Part shown: positions 13,910 through 14,493 of the stretch, in pieces
Layout: each line of letters begins with the position of its first letter
How positions within the stretch are numbered: position 1 is the stretch's first letter
Source: Chitinophaga pinensis
Lineage (GTDB): Bacteria; Bacteroidota; Bacteroidia; UKL13-3
DNA length: 14,493 nucleotides
Assembly: GCA_945876985.1 (NCBI GenBank)
Contig: CAMCQX010000009.1
Location: 1-14,493 of the forward strand
Reading direction: 5' to 3'
Position numbers and translations under genes: made by a program
The notes under the pieces: generated by a model
Told to the model about the DNA's origin: nothing
What the model saw: the letters and a program-made list of their open reading frames with translations, nothing else
The model's database searches: none

Positions 13910-14493
13910 TTATACAACAAAAAACAACTAAAATAAAAACAAATTAAATATATGAACGAAATTATTTGCCCACATTGTAATAAAGTATTTAAAGTAGATG
14001 AAGCTGGTTTTGCCGATATCTTAAAGCAGGTTAGAGACCACAGATTTGAAGAAGAAATACAACAGCGATTAGCCATTGCTGAAAAAGAAAAAGAAAATGC
14101 CATTAAACTGGCTGAAGCGAATCTTAGAAATTCATTGCAAGAAAATTTAGTAAAAAAGGACAAAGAAATAATAGCACTGCAAGCTAAAAATCAACAAGAT
14201 CTTTCCTTACAGTTAGCAGATAAAACTGCTGAAATTGCTGAAATGTTATCTAAAATACAGAAGGCTGAATTAGAGACCAAACTTAAAGTTACGGAAGCTG
14301 TTCAAAAAATAGAAAAAGAAAGAGACTCTTTAGCAAATGATTTAAAGACCAAAGAACTAGAAAAGCAAAATCTTGAAAGCTCTCTAAAGCATCAGTATTC
14401 AACAGAATTGCAAAGTAAAGATGCAATTATAAAATATAAGGATGATGAGATAGCTCGTGTAAAAGACATGAAGCTCAAACTATCAACTAAAAT
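13910..14493 (+). mobile_element. Candidate third cassette, cut by the window edge
   Basis: If the array model is right, this cassette starts at TTATACAAC after G13909, 42 bp before the DUF2130 start codon. Its own recombination site should appear after that gene as GTTGTATAAC, beyond the window. Confidence 0.35.
13952..14493 (+). CDS. DUF2130 family protein, N-terminal part
   Basis: The gene opens at ATG 13952 and stays open for 180 codons to the window edge, so only the N-terminal part is visible. The start MNEIICPHCNKVFKVDEAGF followed by ADILKQVRDHRFEEEI is, from memory, the hallmark opening of DUF2130 proteins. CPHC at 6-9 is a possible zinc-binding pair. From about residue 30 onward the sequence is rich in Glu, Lys, Ala and Gln with heptad-like spacing, a long coiled coil. 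The C-terminal domain of the family, which I recall being linked to nuclease-like folds, lies outside the window. It has the same direction as the ATPase gene, 179 bp downstream, with the attC-like sites between. Its biological role is not established. Confidence 0.75.
   Translation, partial: MNEIICPHCNKVFKVDEAGFADILKQVRDHRFEEEIQQRLAIAEKEKENAIKLAEANLRNSLQENLVKKDKEIIALQAKNQQDLSLQLADKTAEIAEMLSKIQKAELETKLKVTEAVQKIEKERDSLANDLKTKELEKQNLESSLKHQYSTELQSKDAIIKYKDDEIARVKDMKLKLSTK

Noticed and set aside
13792..14163. Minus-strand open frame of 123 codons opposite the DUF2130 gene
   Set aside because: It is antisense to a well-supported gene and translates to Ser/Phe-rich sequence, as expected from the complement of a coiled-coil coding region.

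Overview
The window looks like a chromosomal segment from a member of the Bacteroidota. The DNA is AT-rich and Shine-Dalgarno sequences are essentially absent. Several intergenic regions carry the Bacteroidota -7 promoter box TAnnTTTG. The proteins resemble Bacteroidota versions, for example the LuxC-like acyl-CoA reductase, the DnaE-thioredoxin-DUF58 neighbourhood and the HSPFVF-type methyltransferase. Genus cannot be told from this sequence.

Positions 77-12058 are mostly housekeeping genes. On the plus strand lie an acyl-CoA reductase, a class I methyltransferase (TTG start), dnaE, trxA with a strong terminator, a DUF58 protein (TTG start), a Xre/RES toxin-antitoxin pair and ispE, which starts one base after the toxin stop. 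ispE converges on a four-gene minus-strand run read from right to left: pyrE, plsC (GTG start), gatC and a MacB/LolD-type ABC ATPase. The ispE and ABC stop codons interlock in one TTAA. pyrE and a Nudix hydrolase diverge with only 8 bp between their start codons, and the best pyrE -7 box covers the Nudix start codon. A bidirectional-looking terminator at 12109-12142 closes this part.

Positions 12143 to the end look accessory. Just past the terminator is a sequence resembling the last 18 nt of a tRNA-Ser gene on the minus strand, as left by site-specific integration. Tandem 12-bp repeats follow. After them come an unrecognised STAND/AAA-type ATPase gene and the start of a DUF2130 gene, which runs off the window.

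The most interesting observation is that this right end has the geometry of an integron-type gene-cassette array. The ATPase gene is bracketed by GTTACCAGCA just before it and its exact reverse complement TGCTGGTAAC just after it, as expected when one attC site is split across the two ends of an inserted cassette. Downstream are two attC-like modules, both ending in ATCCGTTA and 72 bp apart. The second follows the perfect palindrome CGTTAGCTAACG, which is what a gene-less cassette would produce. The DUF2130 gene would be the next cassette. No integrase lies in the window, so this is an inference, but it makes an exact prediction about sequence just beyond the window.
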